DNA of 64,000 nt from Lewinellaceae bacterium (GCA_020636215.1 JACJYG010000004.1:1240001-1304000), one strand, 5' to 3'; positions 35,029-44,043 are shown, counted from the first letter of the stretch. Notes: generated by a model not told the origin, from the sequence alone. Numbers and translations: made by a program.

Positions 35029-37800
35029 TTAATTATCCATTTCCCAAAGCTCTGCAAAATAGTCTTGAATGATGCGGTGGCGGAAGCGCCAGGTGGCCCC
35101 GTCTGATTCAAGCATGTGTCTTTTTGTCATTTCATTTAAAAAGTTGACAAGTCGAAAAGGTAGTAAGCTTTTTCTGTAAAATTGATAGCGAAGCAGCCAA
35201 TGTTGCAAAATGGAAAAATGTAAACTTCGTATAGAGGCTTTAAATCGTTGGTAAGGAGTGTTTATTTGAATAAAAGAAGAGTATTTATTATGAAATAAAG
35301 CAACCAGAGCCGAGGATAGGCCTCCCAATATGCCTCCCAATATACCTTTTACCAGACCTCCTACTAGGGCTCCGATCAGACCTCCCAACAAAGCTCCAAT
35401 CAGCCCCACGACCAGACCTTCCACTAAATTCTTTTTAACTGACAGAGCAAAGTTTTTCCATGTCCAGGTTGCAACCTCTTTAGTTTCAATGTAGGGTTGT
35501 CCCTTCCCAAATTTTACGATCGGGCCATCGATCAGACCTTTGAAAAGACCTCCAATCAGACCGACAAACAGACCTGTGATCATATTGTCGACCATAATTT
35601 TGGACAGACCGAAGATAAAACCTCCAACCAGACCTCCGACTAGACCATAAATAAGACCATAACCCAAATAATTTTTAATAAATAACAAAAAACTTCCTGA
35701 GGTCAAATTAATTTCATCTTTGGTTGCAAAATAAGACTTCCTTCTCCAATTTCTAATCACCAGAATTCTGACTAGGCTGATGAACAAACCTCCAGACAGA
35801 CCGACGTACAAACCGGCGTACAGGCCATCGACCAGCCCCCATAACAGACCTCTGAAAAGACCTTTGAAAAGACCGATGAAAAGAACATGAACAAGACTGC
35901 TAAACAGACCGATGACCAGACCGTAGATCAGACCTCCAACTAAACAATAGATTAAGCCATGAACCAAATCCCTCCCTAGCCACTGGAAGTATTTCCCCTT
36001 TTTACAAGTCACGTTCACTTTAGTATTAATCCTACGTAGTCCCCAATCAGGCTTTACTATTAAGCCTCCCACTAAGCCTCCTGCTAGGGCTCCGACCAGA
36101 CCGCTGAACAGACCGTTAACCAGACCGTAGACCAGGACTCCGGACAAAACTCCGACCTTACTGGTGAACAGACCGACGTACAAACCTCCGACAAGACCGA
36201 CATACAAACCGACAACAAGACCGATATACAAACCGATGACAAGACCTTTACAAAATCCACCCAATACCAAATCCCTTGCAGACCACTTCCACCAGCCGTA
36301 TTGTAAATCTCGCAACTCAAAAACAACTATATTTTTTTGATTCATCCGGGAGGCTAGAAAACTAAGCCAATGCTCAACATTTTTTCTAGACCACTTCTCT
36401 TCAGCTGATGCTAATTGAGTTATAAGAAAATCCTCAACTACTTCTTTTTGTCGTTCGGTAAGATCATTAGATTGAAATTCCAAATCGGATAAACGGTTAC
36501 CCTGGGCAAACAAAAGTTGTAATACATTAAAATAAAAAGGCGTTTTTACCACTTCTCTCAATGTTGCATCCGTTTCAATAGCCTTTAATAAAGGCGTGGC
36601 TTCAGGCTGTTGATACCCCACTCTTTTTAACTCTGTTTCAATCTGGCTGAGCTTAAGCGGTTCCACTTCCACTTGCAGATAAACAGGCGCATCTTTTTTC
36701 AACTCAACGTATTCCTGTTTCCGTGAGGCAATAACAAATTGCCTCTGGGCATCAGCACCATAACGTCCAATTGCACCTAAACAAGATTTCCTGTCTGCCT
36801 CTTTTACTTCATCCAATCCGTCCAATAACAGGATCAGAGGTATGTCTTGCATTACCTTTTTTGCCAAAGCCGAATTAACCCCTAATTCAGCAGGCAGGAT
36901 CTCTTCCAACCAGGCGTCTAACTTAATGTAGCTACTTTGCCAGGTAGCCAGGTTTAGTATAACCGGGATCGCACCCGTTCTTTCCTTTAGTAAAGCCAAC
37001 ACCAATTGCAGCATTAGGACCGTTTTACCTGATCCTGGTATCCCTGTTATCAACAACCGGCCTTTAGCTTCTTCAAAAATATTTTGAATAGCTCCTTGTA
37101 TTTTGTCATGGCTCAGCGTTATAAAAACAGTTTCTTCACTCGTCCCTTCTTTTGAGAGTATCTTACTTAAGTTGATCGGCTGCCTGCCTGCCAGTTTTTG
37201 ATCCAGGCGGTTCTGATAGCGCTTGGTGAGGTAGACTTTGATCTTGGTGTTTATTTCGCCTTCTTCCTTCAGGCTTTTCTCTACGGCAGTAATCAGGGAT
37301 AGAATATCTTTTCTAATTCGGTTGGCTTCAGTAGTCGCGCTTTGGGGGCTTTGTATTCCGTGCCTGTTTTCCCGTTCATGTTGGGCAAGCCGGCCAGCAA
37401 GGAGAGTCGTTTCATCATTCAATTCTGGAATGTCTATCTTGAACAGGCAATCGAGTGCTTCTTCCAGTTCGCTTTTTCGCACTGCTTCTTTGGCGTCCTG
37501 GACGAGTTTTTCGTTTTCAGGACTCCAGGGGATAGTGAGGCCGCTCCATCTTCTTTTCTGACCACCAGGTTGGAAGGCTGAGAGTTTGGGAGTTATGTAA
37601 ATAATGATGGCAAAACCTAAGAAGAGCATACCAGCCAGAATCAACCTATAATACTGGCCAAGGTTGTTTTTACTCCAGCTTTCTATACCAGGTGATAAAA
37701 TATCCGGGACTACTGCTACTAATACGGAAAGGCAAACAGCAAGAAGGAAAAGAAACAAGTAGGAGCTTCTTCTTCCGAAATCATTTTGCAAGTTTCCCAT
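35029..37800 (-). CDS. NACHT ATPase with N-terminal TM pair, EAD11-like domain and glycine-rich membrane repeats
   Basis: The protein has 923 residues. Two TM helices lie at about 13-34 and 51-70. A helical stretch at about 95-180 looks like effector-associated domain 11, an adaptor seen in Bacteroidota conflict systems (tentative). The NACHT NTPase has P-loop GIPGSGKT (253-260) and Walker B LLLDGLDE (324-331). From about 500 to 850 come four modules of hydrophobic GLxx tetrads separated by basic linkers with W.W-F-KN signatures, then a C-terminal FRHRIIQDYFAEL segment typical of NACHT proteins. I infer a STAND immune sensor whose repeats may insert in membranes. It is the last gene of the leftward cargo run. 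Confidence 0.85.
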   Translation of the reverse strand: MGNLQNDFGRRSSYLFLFLLAVCLSVLVAVVPDILSPGIESWSKNNLGQYYRLILAGMLFLGFAIIIYITPKLSAFQPGGQKRRWSGLTIPWSPENEKLVQDAKEAVRKSELEEALDCLFKIDIPELNDETTLLAGRLAQHERENRHGIQSPQSATTEANRIRKDILSLITAVEKSLKEEGEINTKIKVYLTKRYQNRLDQKLAGRQPINLSKILSKEGTSEETVFITLSHDKIQGAIQNIFEEAKGRLLITGIPGSGKTVLMLQLVLALLKERTGAIPVILNLATWQSSYIKLDAWLEEILPAELGVNSALAKKVMQDIPLILLLDGLDEVKEADRKSCLGAIGRYGADAQRQFVIASRKQEYVELKKDAPVYLQVEVEPLKLSQIETELKRVGYQQPEATPLLKAIETDATLREVVKTPFYFNVLQLLFAQGNRLSDLEFQSNDLTERQKEVVEDFLITQLASAEEKWSRKNVEHWLSFLASRMNQKNIVVFELRDLQYGWWKWSARDLVLGGFCKGLVIGLYIGLVVGLYVGLVGGLYVGLFTSKVGVLSGVLVYGLVNGLFSGLVGALAGGLVGGLIVKPDWGLRRINTKVNVTCKKGKYFQWLGRDLVHGLIYCLVGGLIYGLVIGLFSSLVHVLFIGLFKGLFRGLLWGLVDGLYAGLYVGLSGGLFISLVRILVIRNWRRKSYFATKDEINLTSGSFLLFIKNYLGYGLIYGLVGGLVGGFIFGLSKIMVDNMITGLFVGLIGGLFKGLIDGPIVKFGKGQPYIETKEVATWTWKNFALSVKKNLVEGLVVGLIGALLGGLIGALVGGLVKGILGGILGGLSSALVALFHNKYSSFIQINTPYQRFKASIRSLHFSILQHWLLRYQFYRKSLLPFRLVNFLNEMTKRHMLESDGATWRFRHRIIQDYFAELWEMDN

Positions 37801-38051
37801 GGGGTAATGGAGTTAGGCATTACTTTGGTAAGTTAAGAAGTTTTCTCAATCTTCCGGCGTCAAAGATGGTATTCACTGCTCATAATCCCCAGTCCAAAGT
37901 TAGATCATCTTCTATTCCTCTGCTGTGTCTTTGGTCATTTTAGCAAGAGGCCGTTTATGGAAGTCTTCTTCCTGGTAATAACTCCCAAATGCTAACCGGG
38001 ATGCATTTTCTAGGCTAAGGATGAAATCTCTTTAATCTAAAACTCTAGGCC
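37801..38051. other. Spacer upstream of the NACHT gene
   Basis: About 250 bp separate the NACHT gene from the DUF2971 gene upstream of it. No coding frame or clear promoter was recognised; it may carry a promoter for the NACHT gene. Confidence 0.4.
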
Positions 38052-38855
38052 TTATTTCAACCCTTTTCGTTTGGCTTCTGCGTATGATGTATAGGTGAAT
38101 TTCTCAAATTGCACTCTAAACTCAGTTGGACTTCGAAAGCTACGCCAAAATTCAACTTCTGGATTCTGCCCAGAAAGAATCAGGCATATTATTTCCAAAG
38201 CCCCAAGCTCGATGTCTGGACCAAAATAAACAGCTTTTAGAGCTGATGATTCGTAGGTGTATAGGGTGCCTGCTGTTTGGTGGATCCCGCGCCATTCTTT
38301 TTCATAGGCCCATGCTTCTGATTTTGTACAATACAGGTCTATGATCTGATCGAATTTTTTTTCCACGATCATGGAATCAACTCTGATTTGGGGCATTTGC
38401 TTGACATATTTAACGGAACGCAGTTGCTTAAAAGGCTCATAAGCCGTACGGAACTCAAGACAGAACCCTTTGTACTGCCCCCCATAATGAGCCCACATAA
38501 GAAGATCATCATTCCTTTCAGAAAAACAAGTCACGCCATTTTTATCAAGAAATGTTTCACGGGTAATACTTAGAGCTTGCCTGGCACTTTTAACCATTTG
38601 GGCCTTAAATTCTGCTATCGGCAATTTGCTTAACTCCAATTTGACATCGCCCGGCACATTTGGGGCATTCAGGTAATGATCACGCATCCGCTGTAATTCA
38701 TCTGGCATGGGATCAGCGATGGACGCCGTAATTGCGCAATCGTAAGGGTCGTTAAAGTTCCGAGGTGAGCCATAGTAAACAGATTGTGCTTTGAGGTTTA
38801 ATAAGCTCCGGGTGGTAAATGCCTCATATTTGAATATAGTGGGTGGCAATGGCAT
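38052..38855 (-). CDS. DUF2971 family protein, copy 1
   Basis: The protein has 267 residues. It shows the DUF2971 signatures: YGSPRNFNDPYDC near the N-terminus, CFSERNDDLLMWAHYGGQYKGFCLEF in the middle (residues about 120-150) and a conserved AWAYEKEWR segment. The biochemical function of DUF2971 is unknown; members occur often in islands. The gene starts 38 bp beyond one end of the insertion sequence, which has therefore landed in its leader and may have cut it off from its promoter or supplied a new one. A second, diverged copy lies on the other side of the element. Confidence 0.85.
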   Translation of the reverse strand: MPLPPTIFKYEAFTTRSLLNLKAQSVYYGSPRNFNDPYDCAITASIADPMPDELQRMRDHYLNAPNVPGDVKLELSKLPIAEFKAQMVKSARQALSITRETFLDKNGVTCFSERNDDLLMWAHYGGQYKGFCLEFRTAYEPFKQLRSVKYVKQMPQIRVDSMIVEKKFDQIIDLYCTKSEAWAYEKEWRGIHQTAGTLYTYESSALKAVYFGPDIELGALEIICLILSGQNPEVEFWRSFRSPTEFRVQFEKFTYTSYAEAKRKGLK

Positions 38856-38892
38856 ATTTTTGCATATAGTTTTTCTACAATCAAAGTTTACA

Positions 38893-38900
38893 CTTAACTA
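38893..38900. repeat. Target-site duplication, left copy
   Basis: CTTAACTA directly abuts the left terminal inverted repeat and recurs at 40367-40374 beside the right one. An exact 8-bp duplication indicates simple transposition at this spot. Confidence 0.9.
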
Positions 38901-38924
38901 GGGCGCAGTTGTGATTTGTCCCCC
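38901..38924 (+). repeat. Left terminal inverted repeat of the IS
   Basis: All 24 bp are identical to the reverse complement of 40343-40366. Confidence 0.93.
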
Positions 38925-38934
38925 TGGATCAATT

Positions 38935-40281
38935 TTATTTTGTGAGGTTTTCCATGACAATATCCCATCGTTTAGCCAGTAGCGCCGCCCGCAGAAAATA
39001 TAGCTTTTCCACCACCTGTTTGTCCCAGAATGTCGAAGCATTCTTGAAGCGCAGGTTGATGACGCGGCGGATAGCCGATTCGATGATGCCACTGCCGCAC
39101 ATCAGTTTGGCCTGTTCAAATTCCGCATACCGGGATTTATCCTGGTGCTTTTCCAGGTAATTCAGCCACCGGTTGACGATTTTTCCGGGCCGTTTGAACA
39201 CAGCCCGGCAAGTTTCGGCGATAAGCCCGGCGTTCCCGTTCCACAGCCAGCCCTTGAACTGCTGCAAATACGCATTGCGCTGCGTTTTGCCCACCCGTTG
39301 GGGCATTTGCTCCACCAGGCCATGGACATATTGCGAGGCATGATAATAGTCGAGCGTTTCCACAATGCGCCCTGGCGGTACTTCCAGGCTCAACAGCACT
39401 TGCTTAACATTATTCCATATCCAGGGAGCGCCATCTGCTATAATCTGTACCTGTTTGGCTTTCGCTATATGGAGCCGCTTCAGATAGCGTTCCAGCAAAG
39501 CCAGCACATCAGCTTCGGCAAAGCGGCACCCATAAATGGGTAATTCGTGGCGCTCTGGCTGCCCTTTTTCATCCAGCACATCGATGACGAATAGCTTCGG
39601 CTCACACCAGGCTGTTTGGTAAGTGGCATTCCCCGAATCGTTATAGTTGTCATCATAGCTTCGGGTTCGCGTCCGGCCTCCGTCTATGGAGATCACTACC
39701 CGCTTACCCTCTAGTGTCTCGCCTGGCCTGGCGATTACATTTTCTTCGCCCGATTCAAAACAATGGTTCGCCAGGCGGTTGGTAATATCGCGCACGGAGC
39801 TAAGGCATAGCTGTACGCCAAATTTGCCCAGCGTCTGGTGGGCCATCTCGTACGAGGGCCCTAATGCAGCGCAATAGCCGACTCTGTCATATAATGCCGG
39901 GCTGGCCCCATCGATGATATTCCAGTGGACAGCCAGTAATTGCCGAGGCCCATTCCAGCCTTTTCCCGGCTGCTTGACATAAGGGCTTTGAACTTCAAGC
40001 TGCTGGCCAGTGGCTATTCGCAGCTTAAAGGGCCGTACTTCAATCTTGCGCCCGCCTGACGCCCGGCCTTGATCCACCAGTTGATCAGCAATTTGAAGGG
40101 CTGCCTCCGGTAGCAGCTGCTCGCTGATAAAATCGTAAAGCCCATGGATACAGCCAAGAGCTTCCGTTTCGTAGGCGTACAGATGCCCTGCTCTTAACAA
40201 TTGCGCCCATGCCTTTAGCTGGCCGATGACGTTTTCTTCAATGAACTTCTGTATCTTTGAAAGGGTGGTGAGGTGCGACAT
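38935..40281 (-). CDS. Transposase of the insertion sequence (ISKra4-like)
   Basis: The protein has 448 residues and is intact. The central part has acidic motifs of a DDE-type enzyme: VVISIDGGRTRTR (first Asp, about residue 208), VQIIADGAPWIWNNVKQV (second Asp) and a C-terminal CGSGIIESAIRRVINLRFKN that carries the catalytic Glu. The segment VETLDYYHASQYVHGL is also typical of this transposase group. It fills the element almost from end to end, 10 bp from one inverted repeat and 61 bp from the other. Confidence 0.9.
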   Translation of the reverse strand: MSHLTTLSKIQKFIEENVIGQLKAWAQLLRAGHLYAYETEALGCIHGLYDFISEQLLPEAALQIADQLVDQGRASGGRKIEVRPFKLRIATGQQLEVQSPYVKQPGKGWNGPRQLLAVHWNIIDGASPALYDRVGYCAALGPSYEMAHQTLGKFGVQLCLSSVRDITNRLANHCFESGEENVIARPGETLEGKRVVISIDGGRTRTRSYDDNYNDSGNATYQTAWCEPKLFVIDVLDEKGQPERHELPIYGCRFAEADVLALLERYLKRLHIAKAKQVQIIADGAPWIWNNVKQVLLSLEVPPGRIVETLDYYHASQYVHGLVEQMPQRVGKTQRNAYLQQFKGWLWNGNAGLIAETCRAVFKRPGKIVNRWLNYLEKHQDKSRYAEFEQAKLMCGSGIIESAIRRVINLRFKNASTFWDKQVVEKLYFLRAALLAKRWDIVMENLTK

Positions 40282-40342
40282 TTTTTTTTGGTTTAAGCAC
40301 CCTAAAGATGCTCAATCCTCGCCACCTTTTTTATTTCAAGCC

Positions 40343-40366
40343 GGGGGACAAATCACAACTGCGCCC
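40343..40366 (-). repeat. Right terminal inverted repeat of the IS
   Basis: Reverse complement of the left terminus over 24 bp without mismatch; followed directly by the 8-bp duplication. Confidence 0.93.
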
Positions 40367-40374
40367 CTTAACTA
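40367..40374. repeat. Target-site duplication, right copy
   Basis: CTTAACTA, identical to 38893-38900. Confidence 0.9.
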
Positions 40375-40385
40375 CCAATTTCAAC

Positions 40386-41045
40386 CTATATTTGAACTAC
40401 TCTAATTTCGTAAGATGTTGTTGACAATTCAGCCTGATAATAAGTTACTGAATCACTCAAAATTTCTCTTATCTGTGTTTTATGTTCTTCAGACATTTTG
40501 GCTCCAAATATTATAGAGGTTATTTTACCTGGATAATCTCTATGCGTTTCACCTCCCACTATGAATATCATACGATGCTCTTTTTCATACTGCCAATGCT
40601 CCGATTTAGTGTGAATGATTCTATACCAATCCAAGATCTGATTAGTTTTATCTTTTGTAAAATCTAAAATTGGATAATCATTGATATATCCTACTTTATT
40701 TGTTAAAGTGGTTATGTTGAAAGCCATGCAAAAACCGGTATGTGAATTAGCATAATGAGCCCACATTAACAGATCATCAGGAACTTCGGTTAAACAAACA
40801 ACGGAAATCATATCTGAATTTTTATAAAGTTCATCCCAATCTGATTGCCCCGGCTCCCCTATCACTTGATGCTTAAATTCAAATGGATCATTAAAAGATT
40901 TAGGAAAAGATGACCATAGTTTTCCTTCTCTCAAATTACCTAAGCTATATTCTGTAATTGGCTGATATTTATACAAAATATCAGGTTTATTTGGCTGCTT
41001 AAACTTAGTTTCGGTAGAAACTTTGTGGATTTTCCCTGGGTCCAT
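40386..41045 (-). CDS. DUF2971 family protein, copy 2
   Basis: The protein has 219 residues. It shares with copy 1 the pattern SFPKSFNDPFEFKH, CLTEVPDDLLMWAHYANSHTGFCMAF (about residues 85-112) and HWQYEKEHRMIF, but it is shorter and clearly diverged, so the pair is an old duplication or two separate gains rather than a recent copy. It ends 12 bp from the target duplication of the insertion sequence. Without the IS the two DUF2971 genes would be adjacent, about 60 bp apart, in one leftward transcript. Function unknown. Confidence 0.83.
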   Translation of the reverse strand: MDPGKIHKVSTETKFKQPNKPDILYKYQPITEYSLGNLREGKLWSSFPKSFNDPFEFKHQVIGEPGQSDWDELYKNSDMISVVCLTEVPDDLLMWAHYANSHTGFCMAFNITTLTNKVGYINDYPILDFTKDKTNQILDWYRIIHTKSEHWQYEKEHRMIFIVGGETHRDYPGKITSIIFGAKMSEEHKTQIREILSDSVTYYQAELSTTSYEIRVVQI

Positions 41046-41109
41046 ATTTTACCTAGCTTGAATTATATAATTGTTGATTTAGAGAATTTTTGAAATGGGT
41101 GATAGGTAT

Positions 41110-42027
41110 TTATGGTGGGCTTTCTAATGAGACTCCTTGCTCCCAAACTTTTTCGTATTGAGTAACGAAATAGTCAAACCAGACAGGACTAAATTGCTTG
41201 TTGATAATTTTATTTGGTGTACTGAATGGGGGGGTGTCAACATAAAGGGAGTTGACTTTTACCTTCAATTCAGCGTTCTTTGAATCTCGATCTACTATGA
41301 TGAGGGATAGACTGGGTATCCAGTTAATCAACCGAAGTTCTATGGATCCTCCTCGTTTTCGCTTGGTCTTAAAATTTTCCAGTTTTTTTGTCGCATCTTT
41401 CCAAATCTGTCTTATTCTTTCAATTGACTTCCTTGTATCCCCGGGATTCTCTGCAAAATATTGATTGGAAGCCAAAAGCTCACTTGCTTGAGAATCTGGA
41501 TCAATAAGCATAATCCGAAGCCTTGCTCCATTAGAAACTGCCTCCGCAAATTTATCTTGAAAGTTCTGGAACAGATACACTCCCGAATAAGCAATGATGT
41601 CTAATTGTTTTACTCCTTCCAATTTCACGTTAAAGTTGAACTCTTTGAATGATGGCTCGGAATGCAAAAAGGGTAACTTCATGTTTAAATAATGAAGCGC
41701 CTCAGATAAGTTATGGGTTTCTGGGGGCAATTTGGGATCTGAAATCACTTTGGCGAGGTCTTGTACAAGGTCCTCTCTTAATTTTTCTTGGGGTGAATAC
41801 CCTTTCCAATTCAGGATTAAATAGGCAATGATGAATGCAATGAGTATTGAAGCAAGATCTGGAATGACCTGAATAATGAACTCTTTAAAATCCTCTCCAA
41901 ATTTATTTGGTCCTAAAGCATCAAATAGTAATATCAAAGCAGCTAAGCCTATAATAGCCAATAGCAGCCTCAAATAGTCAACTTTTTCATACGCTTTTCT
42001 ATTCATCTGACTTTTGGGATTTGTCAA
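41110..42027 (-). CDS. Membrane-anchored protein with a PLD-like C-terminal region
   Basis: The protein has 305 residues. Two TM helices lie at about 19-40 and 53-72, followed by a cytoplasmic domain. The segment LDIIAYSGVYLFQNFQDKF and the strand ARLRIMLIDPDSQASELL resemble the non-catalytic strands of phospholipase D-like or DUF5919-type domains, but no HKD motif is visible, so catalytic activity is doubtful. It lies 4 bp downstream of the preceding gene and 64 bp upstream of DUF2971 copy 2, in a leftward cargo run that ends with the NACHT gene. The function is unknown; a sensor or effector role in defence is only a guess. Confidence 0.5.
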   Translation of the reverse strand: MTNPKSQMNRKAYEKVDYLRLLLAIIGLAALILLFDALGPNKFGEDFKEFIIQVIPDLASILIAFIIAYLILNWKGYSPQEKLREDLVQDLAKVISDPKLPPETHNLSEALHYLNMKLPFLHSEPSFKEFNFNVKLEGVKQLDIIAYSGVYLFQNFQDKFAEAVSNGARLRIMLIDPDSQASELLASNQYFAENPGDTRKSIERIRQIWKDATKKLENFKTKRKRGGSIELRLINWIPSLSLIIVDRDSKNAELKVKVNSLYVDTPPFSTPNKIINKQFSPVWFDYFVTQYEKVWEQGVSLESPP

Positions 42028-42031
42028 TATT

Positions 42032-42640
42032 TTATTTTACAATTATTTTCCTTTCAAACTCTCTAAGAAGCCTCTCCTTTTTCGGGAAGCTCCTTCTCAA
42101 CCTCTCAACCTTCCTCACCAAAGACGTAGGCTCCCCCCTATAATGGCTTTTACGAAACTTCTTGTGAAGTTGTTGCTGTAATCTATCCTCTTCAAACATC
42201 CATCCAAAAGCTGCCTCCATTCTCCGGTACTCTTTACTCTTCTTCTGGCTTTCGTACATCAGATGAGGGAAAGCCGTTCGGTGGTAGAAGTAGTTGGAAC
42301 CCGAAGGGCAGATCAGGTTCATGCACCGCTCTCCAGTGTGGGGACAAAGGAAGTACCAGCGTTTGCCATTGCCCAGGTTGGTGATAATGCCCACGATGTC
42401 CACGGTATAACTTACGGGGGTGCCATGGCTCTTATAATCCAAAGTCATTCGCTTTAGATCCTCGCTTATTGTTCTGATGGAATAGCCAATACTGGCAATG
42501 CGCTTCCCGTTCCTGCTCCAGTTGTAAGAAGCACTGTAAATATCTAAGCCAGGTTTGAGGTGGCCCCAGCTGTTGATGGCTGAAATTTTGAGGGTGAGAC
42601 ATTCGTCAATGGAGGGGTCAAAATTTGGGAAGCGTGGCAT
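42032..42640 (-). CDS. Hypothetical protein with a possible zinc-binding segment
   Basis: The protein has 202 residues. The middle contains CPHTGERCMNLICPSG and YYHRTAFPHLMYESQ-like residues, reminiscent of zinc-ribbon proteins found on mobile elements that carry a Cys-x-x-C pair before an L-x-Y-E-S-Q stretch. The C-terminal third is basic and may bind nucleic acid. It is the first gene of the leftward cargo run, 4 bp upstream of the membrane protein gene, and faces away from the restriction locus. No specific function can be assigned. Confidence 0.5.
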   Translation of the reverse strand: MPRFPNFDPSIDECLTLKISAINSWGHLKPGLDIYSASYNWSRNGKRIASIGYSIRTISEDLKRMTLDYKSHGTPVSYTVDIVGIITNLGNGKRWYFLCPHTGERCMNLICPSGSNYFYHRTAFPHLMYESQKKSKEYRRMEAAFGWMFEEDRLQQQLHKKFRKSHYRGEPTSLVRKVERLRRSFPKKERLLREFERKIIVK

Positions 42641-42802
42641 GGAATATTTATCTGTTTTTTTTAAAGGGAGCCTAATTTTATAAGCTCATCAACTTCATGG
42701 AATGACGATCTTGTTTAGAATTTAAGATATAGTATTTTTGAAAAATATCTTCTTATCCTACTTAAGGATTTTTTTTTGATCAGGAAATCTAAACGAAACA
42801 AT

Positions 42803-43549
42803 ATGGCTAATCCGATGTGGTTTGAAGAAAGTGATCTGTTTGACCTGGAAGGGTATGAGGTCTGGACAACACGCCATGCTGGTTCCATCCTTAAGCGAGA
42901 TTTCTCTTCAGCGCGAGAGGAATTGAAAGAGATCCTAGGGCATTTTAGCATTTCGGAACAGGAGATTATCGACCCAGGTGGAGGAGAAACCTCTATTACA
43001 CAGAGGTTGAGAAGGACTCTGAGTGATGGCTTTGGCTGGACGAAGAAGAATATAAGGAGCAAGCATATTATAGAAGACAAGGAACAATTCTCTGAATCCC
43101 ATGAAATTGACCACTACAAAGAATTTGAGAAGGGAGCTATCGGCCTAGAGATAGAGTGGAACAACAAAGACCCTTTCTTTGACAGGGACCTTGGAAGTTT
43201 TCGAAGTCTTCATAACCTGAACGCTATTAGTTTAGGGATCATCATTACCAGAGGCTCATCCCTTCAGACAGAACTTTATGAAGTGTTCAAAAGATACTTC
43301 ACTAATATCTTTCCGTTTGAGATTGAGGGCCTAAAGCTGACAACCAGGCAAAAAAGAGAAATTCTAAAAAGATTAGAACGGTCACCTGATGACCTGATAG
43401 AGATCACTGCCAAACAACTTTATAGTGACAAATATGGTGAAGCAACTACCCACATGAGAAAACTGGAAGACAGGATACAACGTGGCCTTGGTAACCCTTG
43501 CCCATTGATCTTGATCGGAATTGGAAAAGAACGATTGGTCGGACAATGA
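42803..43549 (+). CDS. BglII/BstYI-type restriction endonuclease, copy 1
   Basis: The protein has 248 residues from the ATG at 42803; the frame also has a TTG nine codons earlier. The segment KGAIGLEIEWNNKDPFFDRDL carries the acidic E-x-E pair expected of a PD-(D/E)XK active site in the BamHI/BglII group, and SLGIIITRG follows as the next core strand. It overlaps the vsr gene by ATGA and heads a rightward locus with a controller-type regulator, a C5 methyltransferase and a second BglII-type nuclease. The likely role is cleavage of invading DNA at a GATC-centred site, but the recognition sequence cannot be read from the protein. Confidence 0.8.
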   Translation: MANPMWFEESDLFDLEGYEVWTTRHAGSILKRDFSSAREELKEILGHFSISEQEIIDPGGGETSITQRLRRTLSDGFGWTKKNIRSKHIIEDKEQFSESHEIDHYKEFEKGAIGLEIEWNNKDPFFDRDLGSFRSLHNLNAISLGIIITRGSSLQTELYEVFKRYFTNIFPFEIEGLKLTTRQKREILKRLERSPDDLIEITAKQLYSDKYGEATTHMRKLEDRIQRGLGNPCPLILIGIGKERLVGQ

Positions 43550-43983
43550 AAAAATATATTAGAGACGGAAGGGCCCCTATACCTAAGAGTGAGAAGACCT
43601 CAAAGGTGATGAGTGCTAACAAGGATAGGAATACCAAGCCCGAGCTATTGCTCAGAAAGGCTCTATGGAGTGGTGGTATCAAAGGATATAGATTACACTG
43701 GAAAAAGGCACCAGGAAGACCAGATATAGCGTTTCCTGGGAAGAAAGTTGCAATATTTGTAAACGGCTGCTTTTGGCACCGATGTCCACATTGCGATCCC
43801 CACATGCCTAGATCCAACACTGCCTTCTGGGAAGAAAAGTTTAAAAAGAATGTATCACGAGATAAAAAAAAGGCCAAACTTCTTGAAGATGAGGGATGGG
43901 AAGTCCTGACAGTTTGGGAATGTCAGATCAAAGGAAATGTTGAGGAATGTGTTAACCAGGTGAAAAAGATATTATACCCATAG
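43546..43983 (+). CDS. vsr: Very short patch repair endonuclease Vsr
   Basis: The protein has 145 residues from the ATG that overlaps the upstream stop codon. It shows Vsr hallmarks: MSANKDRNTKPELLLRKAL, GRPDIAFPGKKVAIFVNGCFWH with the catalytic Asp, and the zinc-site residues in HRCPHCDPHMP. Vsr nicks next to T:G mismatches that arise when 5-methylcytosine deaminates, so it protects the host from mutations caused by the C5 methyltransferase encoded just downstream. Translational coupling to the nuclease gene suggests regulated joint expression. Confidence 0.93.
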   Translation: MKKYIRDGRAPIPKSEKTSKVMSANKDRNTKPELLLRKALWSGGIKGYRLHWKKAPGRPDIAFPGKKVAIFVNGCFWHRCPHCDPHMPRSNTAFWEEKFKKNVSRDKKKAKLLEDEGWEVLTVWECQIKGNVEECVNQVKKILYP

Positions 43984-44007
43984 TTGCATTGATCAGATCA
44001 TTTTTTT

Positions 44008-44023
44008 ATTTTGTGGGCAAAAT
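44008..44023. promoter_or_regulatory. Palindrome upstream of the controller-type regulator
   Basis: ATTTTG-TGGG-CAAAAT (6-bp arms) lies 21 bp before the regulator's start codon in an AT-rich 60-bp spacer after vsr. C proteins of restriction systems bind such symmetric sites at their own promoter; the match is by position only. Confidence 0.4.
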
Positions 44024-44043
44024 ATGTCCAAATTTTTTTTTCT

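Larger units (their letters stand above)
38901..40366. mobile_element. Complete insertion sequence, 1466 bp, ISKra4-like
   Basis: The element has perfect 24-bp terminal inverted repeats (38901-38924 and 40343-40366, beginning GGGCGCAGTTGTG), an 8-bp target duplication and one intact transposase gene. Perfect ends and duplication suggest recent arrival. The family name is tentative and rests on the transposase pattern. Confidence 0.93.

Noticed and set aside
38901..40366. The IS as one boundary of the whole island
   Set aside because: It has its own 8-bp duplication and inverted ends and lies inside DNA of the same AT-rich type on both sides, so it is a later passenger.
43984..44007. TGATCA near the controller gene as the recognition site of the restriction system
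   Set aside because: A single six-base match is expected by chance, and the specificity of the nucleases is unknown.
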